Shown here piece after piece: positions 1-7,900 of a DNA stretch of 53,392 nucleotides (the first letter of the stretch is position 1; each line of letters begins with the position of its first letter). The notes under the pieces are model-generated. The model searched no databases. It was given only the letters and a program-made list of their open reading frames with translations, and was not told the DNA's origin. The DNA lies in the NCBI GenBank assembly GCA_964389545.1, contig CAYMDN010000006.1, forward strand, positions 1-53,392, in the 5' to 3' direction. The stretch is from UMGS1781 sp964389545. GTDB taxonomy: Bacteria; Bacillota; Clostridia; TANB77; CAG-508. A program made the translations under genes and the position numbers.

Positions 1-1
1 A

Positions 2-643
2 GATAAAGTAGATACATTGGTTGTTATCCCAAACGATAAGCTATTACAAGTTATAGATAGAAAAACATCAATTATAGAAGCATTTAAAATGGCAGACGAT
101 GTTTTAAGACAAGGTGTACAAGGTATATCAGATCTAATCTCTACACCAGGACTAATTAATTTAGATTTTGCTGATGTTAAAGCAATAATGTTAAATACAG
201 GTATGGCACATATGGGAATAGGTAGAGCAAGCGGAGAAAACAGAGCAGAAGATGCAGCAAAACAAGCTATACAAAGCCCTCTACTAGAAACATCAATAGA
301 AGGAGCAAGAGGAGTTATCCTTAATATTACAGGTGGAAACGAATTAGGATTACAAGAAGCAAACACTGCAGCTGAATTAGTACAACGTAGTGCAGATCCA
401 GAAGCAAATATCATATTTGGTGTTGTTACAGACGAAAGCCTTGGAGATGAAATACTTATTACAGTTATCGCAACAGGTTTTGAAAAAAACGATAATTCTC
501 CAATTGGAAATGTTGAAAATTTAGTAAACAATGCGTGGAACAAAAAAATAAATTCAGTAACACCAGCAACAGATAGTAAAGATCCAACAAATGGAGAATT
601 AGACATCCCTTCATTCTTAAGAAAAAAAGGAAATAAGGTATAA
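2..643 (+). CDS. ftsZ: Cell division protein FtsZ, C-terminal part (5' end outside window)
   Basis: Tubulin-like GTPase that forms the division ring. The reading frame is open from the first bases, so the N-terminal GTP-binding domain lies upstream of the window. What is seen is the second half: VIPNDKLL, the run VLRQGVQGISDLI, the GLINLDFADV stretch and the GENRAEDAAKQAI helix, all typical of the FtsZ C-terminal domain. After a variable linker it ends in DIPSFLRKK, the conserved tail that binds FtsA/SepF-type partners. It is followed by a terminator and then spoIIGA-sigE, a conserved neighbourhood in spore-forming Firmicutes. Identification is secure. Confidence 0.97.
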   Translation, partial: DKVDTLVVIPNDKLLQVIDRKTSIIEAFKMADDVLRQGVQGISDLISTPGLINLDFADVKAIMLNTGMAHMGIGRASGENRAEDAAKQAIQSPLLETSIEGARGVILNITGGNELGLQEANTAAELVQRSADPEANIIFGVVTDESLGDEILITVIATGFEKNDNSPIGNVENLVNNAWNKKINSVTPATDSKDPTNGELDIPSFLRKKGNKV

Positions 644-671
644 AAAAATAAATAATTGAGTTTAAATAAAA

Positions 672-706
672 AGAAATAATCTATTTAGTAGATTATTTCT
701 TTTTTT
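672..706 (+). terminator. Rho-independent terminator after ftsZ
   Basis: A hairpin with arms agaaataatcta and tagattatttct is followed directly by a T run. It separates ftsZ from spoIIGA, so the sporulation genes should have their own promoter. Confidence 0.75.
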
Positions 707-763
707 CGCCTTCACTATCTGACACACTTTTTGTACAAAGGGTGTTAGAATAAGAACATGACC

Positions 764-1646
764 ATGTATATAGATATTATTTTTTTAGAAAATGTAGTAA
801 TGAATAGCATAATTTTATTTGCAACAGCAACTATATTAAAAATACAAATAAAAGTAATAAGAATAATAATTTCTAGCGTATTTGGAAGCCTGTATGCAAT
901 AGCCATTTATACAACACAAATAGAGGTATTATCAAATATTTTTCTCAAAATAACGTTATCTATTCTTATGATATACATTGCATTTAATTCATTAAAACCA
1001 AAACAATTATTAAAAGAGCTAATGATATTTTATTTAACATCATTTACTTTTGGAGGAGTATCTTTCGCATTGCTATATTTTGTTAGGCCACAAGACATAT
1101 TATTCGAAAAAGGGGTGCTAATTGGAGTATCACCAATCAAAATAATTTTAGCAGGTGGGATACTTGGATTTTTAATAATAACAGTGTCATTCAAAAATAT
1201 AAAAGGAAGACTAACAAGAAAGGATACTACATGCAATTTGACAATTTATTTTAAACGGTAAGCAAGAAACACTTAGAGCTATAATTGATACTGGAAACTT
1301 TCTAATGGATCCAATAACAAAAACACCAGTAGCAATTGTAGAAAAAGGAAAGTTAGAAAAACTGCTACCCAAAAGTATTTTGAATTATAAAATTAATAAT
1401 GAAAACAATAACAATATGACAAATAATGAAGAAATTCCTAGAATAAGACTAATACCATTTAAATCAATAGGAGAGGAAAACGGATTACTTGTTGGGGTAA
1501 AGATGGATAAAGCAATAATAGGTTATCAAGGAATTGATATAAACATAAAAGAAATAATAATTGGAATATATAATGAACGATTAAATCACAATGGGTCATA
1601 TTCAGCTTTAATTGGCTTAAATATCTTTGAAGATGGGGAGGGGTAG
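764..1646 (+). CDS. spoIIGA: Sporulation sigma-E factor processing peptidase SpoIIGA, needs +1 frameshift at CGG
   Basis: Membrane aspartic protease that cleaves pro-sigma-E in the mother cell. The N-terminal part (to 1255) is a multi-helix membrane domain beginning MYIDIIFLEN. The C-terminal part carries the catalytic DTGNFLMDP motif near residue 175. The two parts lie in different frames: the first frame reads AAA CGG and then stops at once at TAA (1259-1261). Skipping C1256 gives GGT AAG CAA and continues to the stop at 1646, a protein of about 293 residues against about 309 in Bacillus subtilis. Start at 764 is chosen because the family begins M-x-I/Y-x-D; ATG 758 is an alternative, and neither has a clear Shine-Dalgarno site. 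sigE follows with overlapping signals. Without the shift the product lacks the whole protease domain. The family call is secure; decoding by frameshift is inferred. Confidence 0.9.
1253..1259 (+). other. +1 frameshift site AAA-CGG-T in spoIIGA
   Basis: In-frame CGG at 1256-1258 is followed by zero-frame TAA. The +1 frame reads GGT (Gly) from 1257 and leads into the protease domain. First of five such sites in the window. The heptamer TTTAAAC overlaps but is in the wrong phase for standard -1 slippage. Confidence 0.85.
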
Positions 1647-1648
1647 GA

Positions 1649-2369
1649 TTGTATATTCTTAACATACTAAAAACGAAAATAATGGAATATTTTAGCAAAG
1701 AGACCTTAGATGAAAATAACATCTTTTACATAGGAGGTAGTCAAAATTTACCGCCACCATTACCGCCAGAAGAGGAAGAACAAATGATAAAACGTCTAGA
1801 GAATGACGAGTTTGAGGCAAGACAGATATTAGTAGAACATAATCTAAGACTAGTGGTATATATTGCAAAAAAATTTGAAAATACAGGAATTGGAATAGAA
1901 GATCTGGTTTCAATAGGAACTATTGGATTAATGAAAGCAATAAATACTTTTAAAGCAGGGAAAAATATTAAACTTGCAACATATGCATCTCGTTGTATAG
2001 AAAATGAAATTTTAATGTATTTGAGAAGAAGCAATAAAATAAAAGGAGAAGTATCAATAGATGAACCACTTAATCAAGATGGAGACGGAAATGAATTATT
2101 ATTATCAGATATTTTAGGAACGGAAGAAGATATTACATACAGGAATATAGAAGACGAGGTAGATAAAAAACTGCTAAAAGAAGCGATTTTAAAATTAACA
2201 AATAGAGAGAAAAATATAATGGAATTAAGATTTGGATTTAATAGTGGAGAAGAAAAAACTCAAAAAGAAGTAGCAGATATGCTACGGTATTTCTCAAAGC
2301 TACATATCGAGAATTGAAAAAAGGATAATGAGCAAAATGAAAAAGGATATATTAAGTAAAACGGGATAG
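1649..2369 (+). CDS. sigE: Sporulation sigma factor SigE (pro-form), needs +1 frameshift at CGG
   Basis: Early mother-cell sigma factor. TTG start at 1649 behind GGGGAGGGG. The N-terminal pro-region ends near FYIGGSQNLPPPLP, the usual SpoIIGA cleavage neighbourhood, followed by region 2 (NLRLVVYIAKKFENTG, IGTIGLMKA, YASRCIENEI) and region 4. In region 4.2 the zero frame reads EVADML-R and runs out after nine more codons. Skipping C2285 gives EVADML-G-ISQSYISRIEKR, the conserved helix-turn-helix, with Gly at the turn, and ends at 2369. The full product is about 239 residues, the same as B. subtilis SigE. The usual downstream sigG is absent; a convergent mgtC follows. Family call secure, decoding inferred. 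Confidence 0.92.
2282..2288 (+). other. +1 frameshift site CTA-CGG-T in sigE
   Basis: CGG at 2285-2287 is in frame. The +1 frame reads GGT ATT TCT (Gly-Ile-Ser), exactly the conserved turn of the region 4.2 helix-turn-helix. There is no homopolymer at the site. Confidence 0.9.
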
Positions 2370-2380
2370 AAAACTATCCC
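2363..2380. terminator. Hairpin shared by the ends of sigE and mgtC
   Basis: Perfect stem gggatag/ctatccc with an AAAA loop overlaps both convergent stop codons. The T tract is weak on either side, so its use as a terminator is likely but not certain. Confidence 0.5.
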
Positions 2381-2883
2381 ATATTACCAATATTATTTTG
2401 ACCATTATTAGTATCTTCGTGGTTTTTATCATAAGGTGTAGGGAACCATTTGTGAGAGTGTGATAAAACAAAGTATACGATAATTGTTGCAACAATACCA
2501 CCTAAATAGAAACCAGCACCAATACTTAATCCAATACATGTAACAGCTAACAAACTGGCAGCAGTTGTTAATCCTTTTACATTTAAACCATCTCTTAATA
2601 TAGTACCAGCACCTATAAATCCAATACCAGAAAGTAATTGAGCAGGAATACGAGAGATATCAACAGTTGAACCAATAGCAAGATATTCTCCGCAAAGCAT
2701 TACTAAAACACTACTTACGCCAATAAGAGCATGTGTTTTAAATCCGGCAGGTTTGTTTAGAGATTCACGTTCAGAACCAATTATGCCAGCTAGTATAAAT
2801 CCTAGAAATAATCTAAGCATTGATTGGAATTCAAAAGAATTTAAAAAAGTTTGCAAATCAAAAGATGCAAAAAAATCTTCCAT
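2374..2883 (-). CDS. mgtC: MgtC/SapB family membrane protein
   Basis: Membrane protein of the MgtC family, linked in other bacteria to growth in low magnesium and to control of ATP synthase. About 169 residues with four or five hydrophobic helices. The family signature is visible as LGFILAGIIGSERE early on and LSGIGFIGAGTILRDG in the middle, followed by GLTTAASLL. It ends soon after the last helix, so it lacks the cytoplasmic C-terminal domain of the long MgtC form. Start at 2883 is chosen because GGAGG lies about five bases upstream. The physiological role here is not shown. Confidence 0.85.
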   Translation of the reverse strand: MEDFFASFDLQTFLNSFEFQSMLRLFLGFILAGIIGSERESLNKPAGFKTHALIGVSSVLVMLCGEYLAIGSTVDISRIPAQLLSGIGFIGAGTILRDGLNVKGLTTAASLLAVTCIGLSIGAGFYLGGIVATIIVYFVLSHSHKWFPTPYDKNHEDTNNGQNNIGNMG

Positions 2884-2910
2884 AATAACCTCCAATTATT
2901 AATATAAATC

Positions 2911-2939
2911 AGTATAGCATAAATAAAGGGCTATTACAA
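2911..2939 (-). promoter_or_regulatory. SigA-type promoter for mgtC
   Basis: On the minus strand TTGTAA, 17 bases, TATACT, about 28 bases upstream of the start codon. Confidence 0.6.
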
Positions 2940-2973
2940 TTGCATAAAAGATAAAATAAAAATCACAATTTAC

Positions 2974-3002
2974 TTGCAAAAAAACATATAATGAAGTAAA
3001 AT
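2974..3002 (+). promoter_or_regulatory. SigA-type promoter for the small membrane protein gene
   Basis: TTGCAA, 17 bases, TAAAAT, ending 38 bases before the ATG at 3041. Confidence 0.5.
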
Positions 3003-3040
3003 AGATATATACCATTTTGAAAAAGAAAGAAGTTGATTAA

Positions 3041-3229
3041 ATGAAAGTATATGATAAAGAAATGTATAATAAACAAGAAACAATAAAAACTACAGTTATC
3101 TTTATAATGGTATTTTTATTAGGTTTCTTTGCAGGTTATATGACTCATTCATATACTGAAGAATTAACTAATGAAAACACAAATACAAGTGGTAATACAT
3201 ATAATATAGAAGATAATGTTGATAAATAA
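3041..3229 (+). CDS. Small single-pass membrane protein, function unknown
   Basis: A 62-residue protein with a charged N-terminus, one hydrophobic helix at roughly residues 17-35 (VIFIMVFLLGFFAGYM) and an acidic, Asn/Thr-rich tail. I do not recognise a family. It has its own promoter-like sequence, an AAGAAG-type ribosome site and a strong terminator, which supports it as a real monocistronic gene despite its size. Confidence 0.6.
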   Translation: MKVYDKEMYNKQETIKTTVIFIMVFLLGFFAGYMTHSYTEELTNENTNTSGNTYNIEDNVDK

Positions 3230-3232
3230 AAG

Positions 3233-3266
3233 AAAAGCTATATACATTCGTATATAGCTTTTTGTT
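3233..3266 (+). terminator. Rho-independent terminator
   Basis: Perfect 13-base stem aaaagctatatac/gtatatagctttt with an ATTC loop and a T run. Its A-rich left flank can also terminate the convergent mscS transcript. Confidence 0.85.
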
Positions 3267-4335
3267 ATTCAGAATAATTAGAATCCTTTTTTAAATATAG
3301 AGTTTGAGTATTATAAGCAAGCTCTATATTTTCTTTTTGTATTAAATCTAAAATATCATAATTCATCTCATGTTTGAATTGAATAAAAGACATATAATCT
3401 ACAATACTTGTATAAAAATCAACAAGAATATCAATTCCATTGCTAGAAACGGTTTTAAAATATACCTTGATATTTTCTTGAACAACAAAGTCATTTTGTT
3501 GTAACATAGACTTAATTTTATCTAGTAAAGCAATAACTTTAGGTAATTCAGTAGATAATTCTAAAGTAAGACACAAATAAAAACGTCTTTTTTTCATTTC
3601 GTTGTAGTTAATAACAATTGAATCTGTAACTTTGCTGTTAGGGATTACTACTACCTGATTTTCTGGATTTCTAATTCTTGTACTTCTAAATGTTATATCT
3701 TCAACAGTACCAGGAATAGAATCTATTTCAACATAATCACCAATATCAAAAGGCTTATCTGTAATTATTGAACATCCAGCTATTATATTTTTGGCTACGT
3801 CCTGAGCAGCTAAGGCTATAACAGCACTAAAAATTCCTAGTCCAGCAAATAAGCCACTTAAATTATACCCAAGTTCATTTATAATAATAAATATAGCTAT
3901 AATATAAATTATTGCTCTAACTATTTTAGAAACGAAGTTAATCAAAGCATCATTACCTGTAAAATTAAATAACTTTTTAGCAGTAGAAGAATTATTAGAG
4001 GTAGTATTAAATAAATTAGCAAAAGCATTGGCTACTAAAATAATAGTTATAATTCTAAAAGTAGTATCTACAAATAATCCAAAATCATTAGGTATTGTTA
4101 AAGTTTTAACTGCAATATATACACCTAGTACAATAAAAAAGTGCTTAAGAGGTTTATAAAAGGCATGTTTTTTAATTTTTAAAAGCTTTTTTTCTTTAAC
4201 ATGAAATAATCGGATTAAAGTGCTAGACACCAAAGGACCTATAATTATTAAAGCAAATATGATTGCTAAAGCAACAAGGTAGTCCATTAGTGTATTTGCA
4301 AGAATGGTGTTTAGTATATCAGTATAAAAAGTCAT
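3265..4335 (-). CDS. mscS: Small-conductance mechanosensitive channel, MscS family
   Basis: Membrane channel that opens under tension and protects against osmotic downshock. About 356 residues. Several N-terminal hydrophobic helices lead to the pore helix region (LSGLFAGLGIFSAVIALAAQDVAKNIIAG), then the beta domain signature FDIGDYVEIDSIPGTVEDIT and FRSTRIRNPENQVVVIPN, and a C-terminal alpha/beta domain. Start at 4335 is chosen because GAAAGGAT lies just upstream and the protein then begins with a normal hydrophobic N-terminus. It converges on a shared terminator with the small membrane gene. Confidence 0.92.
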   Translation of the reverse strand: MTFYTDILNTILANTLMDYLVALAIIFALIIIGPLVSSTLIRLFHVKEKKLLKIKKHAFYKPLKHFFIVLGVYIAVKTLTIPNDFGLFVDTTFRIITIILVANAFANLFNTTSNNSSTAKKLFNFTGNDALINFVSKIVRAIIYIIAIFIIINELGYNLSGLFAGLGIFSAVIALAAQDVAKNIIAGCSIITDKPFDIGDYVEIDSIPGTVEDITFRSTRIRNPENQVVVIPNSKVTDSIVINYNEMKKRRFYLCLTLELSTELPKVIALLDKIKSMLQQNDFVVQENIKVYFKTVSSNGIDILVDFYTSIVDYMSFIQFKHEMNYDILDLIQKENIELAYNTQTLYLKKDSNYSE

Positions 4336-4446
4336 ATTACCAATCCTTTCCAAAAATATATAATATTTTATCATAAAAATAGCCAAAATACAAACCAAAG
4401 AGCATAAATATAGAAGCATTTGCATAGTATGAATCAGGAGGGGCGT

Positions 4447-5505
4447 ATGAGAAAATTTTCAAAATTATTAGTAATTTTTATATTTATGGCATTTTTAATG
4501 CCAGTAGGTAAAGTAAATGCATTTCCACCATCAACATCAACAATCTACGAAGGAATAGATGTAAGTGAGTGGCAAGGTGAGATAAATTGGGAGGGTGTTA
4601 GGAGAGCTGGAATAGATATTGCGTACATAAGATCGAGTGAAGGAAGCAACTATGTTGACCCATATGCATATGATAATTATATCGGGGCAAAAAGAAATAA
4701 CATAAAAGTAGGATTTTACCATTATTTAACAGCAACAAATACAGATGAGGCAATAGATGAAGCAGAATTTTTCGTATCTACAATTAAAGGATTATCAGTA
4801 GATTGCAAATTGGCAATGGATTTTGAATATTTTGATGGACTATCAGATGATGAAATTAATGAAATATCAAGAGTATTCTTAAGTGAAGTTGAGAGATTAA
4901 GTAATAAGCAAGTTGTTATATATAGTGATGCATATAATGCAGCATACACATTTTCTCCAGAGTTAGCACAGGAATATCCAGTATGGGTGGCAGACTATGG
5001 AGCAGAAGAACCAGGAAATGGTAATTGGAGCACATGGGAGGGCTTTCAATATACGGACGAAGGTAGAATTTCTGGTATATCCGGAAATGTTGATAGAGAT
5101 AGATTTACTAGTGATATCATTATGCAAGATAATACAGAAATACCAACAGAAACAACGCCAGATAGAACACCTAAAACTACTGAAATTATAGTGCAAATAG
5201 GAGATACTTTAAGCCAAATTGCATACGAATATAACACTTCTTATCAATATTTAGCTCAAATAAACAATATACCAAATCCAAATTTGATATATGTGGGGCA
5301 AAAGTTAATAGTTCCGATAACAAGTAATAATGATATTCACGATGTAAGCCATGTACTCTATATAGTAAAACCAGGAAATACATTATCACAAATATCAGTA
5401 GAATATGGAGTATCTATAGCAGAGATTGTAAGACTGAACGATATAGTAAATCCAAACTTAATATATGTTGGTCAAATATTAAGATTGAATAATATAAATA
5501 GATGA
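4447..5505 (+). CDS. Secreted GH25 lysozyme with two LysM domains
   Basis: Peptidoglycan muramidase acting outside the cell. About 352 residues. A signal peptide (MRKFSKLLVIFIFMAFLMP, cut near VNA) is followed by a glycosyl hydrolase family 25 domain: GIDVSEWQGEINW at the start, SSEGSNYVDP, GFYHYL and the acidic strand AMDFEYF, ending around residue 225. A Thr/Pro-rich linker leads to two LysM repeats near the C-terminus (IQIGDTLSQIAYEYN-type and VKPGNTLSQISVEYG-type, each ending in NPNLIYVGQ). Start at 4447 follows AGGAG. The enzyme presumably binds and trims its own wall; a spore or division role cannot be told from sequence. Confidence 0.93.
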   Translation: MRKFSKLLVIFIFMAFLMPVGKVNAFPPSTSTIYEGIDVSEWQGEINWEGVRRAGIDIAYIRSSEGSNYVDPYAYDNYIGAKRNNIKVGFYHYLTATNTDEAIDEAEFFVSTIKGLSVDCKLAMDFEYFDGLSDDEINEISRVFLSEVERLSNKQVVIYSDAYNAAYTFSPELAQEYPVWVADYGAEEPGNGNWSTWEGFQYTDEGRISGISGNVDRDRFTSDIIMQDNTEIPTETTPDRTPKTTEIIVQIGDTLSQIAYEYNTSYQYLAQINNIPNPNLIYVGQKLIVPITSNNDIHDVSHVLYIVKPGNTLSQISVEYGVSIAEIVRLNDIVNPNLIYVGQILRLNNINR

Positions 5506-5510
5506 ATAAA

Positions 5511-5536
5511 TCCCGTCAATTGTGTTATTGACGGGA
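5511..5536. terminator. Bidirectional terminator between convergent genes
   Basis: Perfect 10-base stem tcccgtcaat/attgacggga with a six-base loop, T-rich on the plus-strand exit, lying between the GH25 gene and the surface protein gene. Confidence 0.75.
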
Positions 5537-5541
5537 TAGTT

Positions 5542-7062
5542 TTAACATCCTGTTTTAGGTAGTTTAGGATTATCAGGAATGTTAGTAAAAATAAGCTCTA
5601 CACATTCACCATTATTAGTAATAGTTACAGTTTGAGATTCATCATTTTTTAGAAAATATTTAGGTGATCTAGTTTCAGTTATAATGTAAGTTCCAAGAGG
5701 TAAATTGCTTGCTAATGCAATACCATCTTTATCAGTAGTAAAAGTACCTACTATAGTACCATCCTCTTTAGCAATAGAAAATTCAGCATTTGCTAAAGGA
5801 GAATCTGAAGGCAATTTTAAAATAGAGCTATAGCCATCAGAGTATTTAAAAATTTTTATAGTACCGACTTTTTCAGGCTCATTTATGAAAGTTGATTCCA
5901 CGCAATCGTTATGTTGAGATAATGTTACTAGTTGAGGTTCAGAACTCTTAATAAAATGTTCAGGAGATTCTACTTCAGTAATAACATAAGTGCCTAAAGG
6001 TAAATTATCAATTTGAATAAAACCATTAGAATCTGTAATATAAGTTCCAACTAATGTACCATCTTGTTTTTCGATGGAAAACGTAGTATTTGGAAGAGGA
6101 GAACCCTCAGGTAATTCTAAAATATAATTGTGTTCACTCGAACATTTAGAAATTTTAATAGTGCCATAGTTTTCTAGAAAAAAATCAGTTTGTGTATTCT
6201 TAATTTCATAGTTCTTAGTTACTAAAGCATAGTTTTGCAAATTTGCACTAGGAGCTTGTCCTACAACAATAGGATATGATTTAAGTTTTATATTTTCAAC
6301 AAAAATTTTTCCGGATATTTCTATAGGAATATTTTCAGTAGGTATAGAAATCTTGAAATTGCTAGAAGTTTGAGAGAATATAGTATTCACTGGAAGGTTC
6401 TCAGTTCTAATAGAATAAGATAAAATAGGTACATTTGCTGAAAGTAGGTAATTTTGGGATACATAATTTATACCATCAATTGATTCATAAAACGGATTTC
6501 CAGATCTTTGTATAGAAGCTATAGGTTCTGTATAAATATCACTATGAGAATTTCTTGCGTAATCAACAATTTCTTTCATTGCTGCAATAATTTTTGTACC
6601 AGTTTCATCATTTGCAAGATATCTATCATCAACGGAAACATCATCTCCAGCTACCACACAAAATATAGCAAAACGTGTTGCAAGATATGCTTGGTCAGGA
6701 GTATCTAATCCCATTTCTTGAGGTGTTCTAAAACCATATCCCATTTTAATAGCTCTCCAAATTTTGTGGTTTTGAGTTACACTATTTGCAACAACATCAT
6801 AGCTTCCATGTTCATAAGCACCATCTAAAGGCTCGTTAATACAGTATGCTGGATATTCAACACCATCCTTAATATAATAAGTGTATCTGGCAAAAGGGAA
6901 AACCCAGTTTCCATCATGCCATTTAATTTTTACATAGTATTCAGAAATATCTCTTTCTGCTGCTTGAATAGTATATGATTCTGCAAAAACAGGAGTAGAA
7001 GTATTAAAAAACATACTGAATACAAGTAATAACAATATTAGTTTTAATAGTAATTTTTTCAT
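5542..7062 (-). CDS. Thioester/SpaA-type surface protein ending in LPKTGC
   Basis: Predicted secreted adhesin or pilin-like protein, about 506 residues. An N-terminal signal peptide (hydrophobic to VFAES) leads into a domain with WVFPFARYTYYIKDG and YPAYCINEPLDG; the Cys in AYCI and the surrounding pattern fit the thioester (TED) class of adhesin domains. Two SpaA/prealbumin-like repeats follow (each with ILELPEGSPLPN or ILKLPSDSPLAN, then F/AEFSI-KEDGT and LPLGTYVITE). It ends in KLPKTGC and stops at once, without the hydrophobic helix and basic tail of a normal LPXTG sorting signal. It lies 44 bases downstream of the class D sortase, its likely partner. Thioester assignment is moderate; repeats are clear. 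Confidence 0.85.
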   Translation of the reverse strand: MKKLLLKLILLLLVFSMFFNTSTPVFAESYTIQAAERDISEYYVKIKWHDGNWVFPFARYTYYIKDGVEYPAYCINEPLDGAYEHGSYDVVANSVTQNHKIWRAIKMGYGFRTPQEMGLDTPDQAYLATRFAIFCVVAGDDVSVDDRYLANDETGTKIIAAMKEIVDYARNSHSDIYTEPIASIQRSGNPFYESIDGINYVSQNYLLSANVPILSYSIRTENLPVNTIFSQTSSNFKISIPTENIPIEISGKIFVENIKLKSYPIVVGQAPSANLQNYALVTKNYEIKNTQTDFFLENYGTIKISKCSSEHNYILELPEGSPLPNTTFSIEKQDGTLVGTYITDSNGFIQIDNLPLGTYVITEVESPEHFIKSSEPQLVTLSQHNDCVESTFINEPEKVGTIKIFKYSDGYSSILKLPSDSPLANAEFSIAKEDGTIVGTFTTDKDGIALASNLPLGTYIITETRSPKYFLKNDESQTVTITNNGECVELIFTNIPDNPKLPKTGC

Positions 7063-7106
7063 TTATAATCCTTTCTAAAATATAATATTTATATTAATAA
7101 TTTATC

Positions 7107-7728
7107 TTAGGTAATTTCCACTGCTTGTATGCATTTTCTTTGACTAGGATTATTTTCAATACAAGTTATAAGAGTTAATCTATTATCGTTATAATCTTGT
7201 AAATATGACCAGTCTGTATCGTTAATATCTATTGATAAAACCACACCATAAGTACGAGTACCATAGGGAGTAGTATATATAATGGTATCATTTGGCTTTA
7301 AATACTTTAATTTAGCAAAATAATTTACTGGAAATCCGCCTGTTATGAGCAGCAAGCCCAACATTACCATCAAATAAGTTGGTATTTTCAAAATGCCCAA
7401 CAGAATTATATAAAATATTTTGAGAAGTTCCTTCTCTAATAGGGGCTTCTAAATTTAATGAAGGAATTTCGAGCTTCCAGGATTCTTCTTTCGAAGGTTC
7501 TAAGGAAGAATAATCTTTTTTATGATTGGCTTTATCATCGACTGTATCGGCAGTTGCTTGAACATCAATATCGTTGCAAAAAATTGATGTGGCTTCATGA
7601 ATAATAGTATCTTTCAAAAAAATCATTTGTAAAAATGAATATGTACGATAACACGCAATAAAACCAAAAATGGTTAAGATGAGTGTAATCAAATACACAT
7701 TAATTTTTGTGTAAGTAATAAGCCTCAC
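7107..7728 (-). CDS. Class D-type sortase, needs +1 frameshift at CGG
   Basis: Membrane-anchored transpeptidase that attaches LPXTG-type proteins to the wall or cross-links pilins. One N-terminal transmembrane helix precedes the sortase fold. The zero frame contains LEIPSLNLEAPIREGT and the catalytic His (GLAAHNR, near residue 128), then reaches CGG at 7338-7336 and stops seven codons later. Skipping the C gives HNR-GFPVNYFAKLKYLKPND, and then the catalytic Cys (LITC, about residue 189) and Arg (about 197). Full length is about 206 residues, normal for class D. Without the shift the product has His but neither Cys nor Arg and must be inactive. The thioester/SpaA protein follows in the same operon. 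Confidence 0.9.
7335..7341 (-). other. +1 frameshift site AGG-CGG-A in the sortase gene
   Basis: On the minus strand CGG occupies 7338-7336 in frame. The +1 frame reads GGA TTT CCA (Gly-Phe-Pro) and restores the sortase core between catalytic His and Cys. Confidence 0.88.
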
Positions 7729-7815
7729 TTCCTTTATAAAAATAAAAACTGGGATTTTGGAATAAGAATACTATTCCATAGAAAATATAAAACAGTTTCA
7801 AAAGAAACTAATAAG

Positions 7816-7844
7816 ATTATAATACACGAATTTTTAAATGTAAA
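7816..7844 (-). promoter_or_regulatory. SigA-type promoter for the sortase operon
   Basis: Minus strand TTTACA, exactly 17 bases, TATAAT, about 88 bases upstream of the sortase start. An AAAGGAAGTGAGG ribosome site precedes the start codon. Confidence 0.7.
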
Positions 7845-7872
7845 GAAAAACTCATCGACAAATCTTGACAAA

Positions 7873-7900
7873 AAACTCCTTTACAATAAGTAAAGGAGTT
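7873..7900 (-). terminator. Terminator of the SigH-like gene
   Basis: Inverted repeat aactcctttac/gtaaaggagtt directly after the stop codon, with a T run on the minus strand. Confidence 0.85.

Noticed and set aside
719..751. Long-spaced SigA/Spo0A promoter before spoIIGA (CTGACA, 21 bases, TAGAAT)
   Set aside because: It resembles the long-spaced spoIIG promoter of Bacillus, but the -10 lies only seven bases before ATG 758 and no clear Spo0A box is present.
1250..1256. TTTAAAC in spoIIGA as a classical -1 slippery heptamer
   Set aside because: The heptamer is in the wrong phase (TTT AAA C), and the needed change is +1. The other four sites lack such a heptamer.
7855..7862. Spo0A-box-like TTGTCGAT on the minus strand upstream of the sortase promoter
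   Set aside because: One mismatch to TGTCGAA in an AT-rich region; a single short match is not enough.
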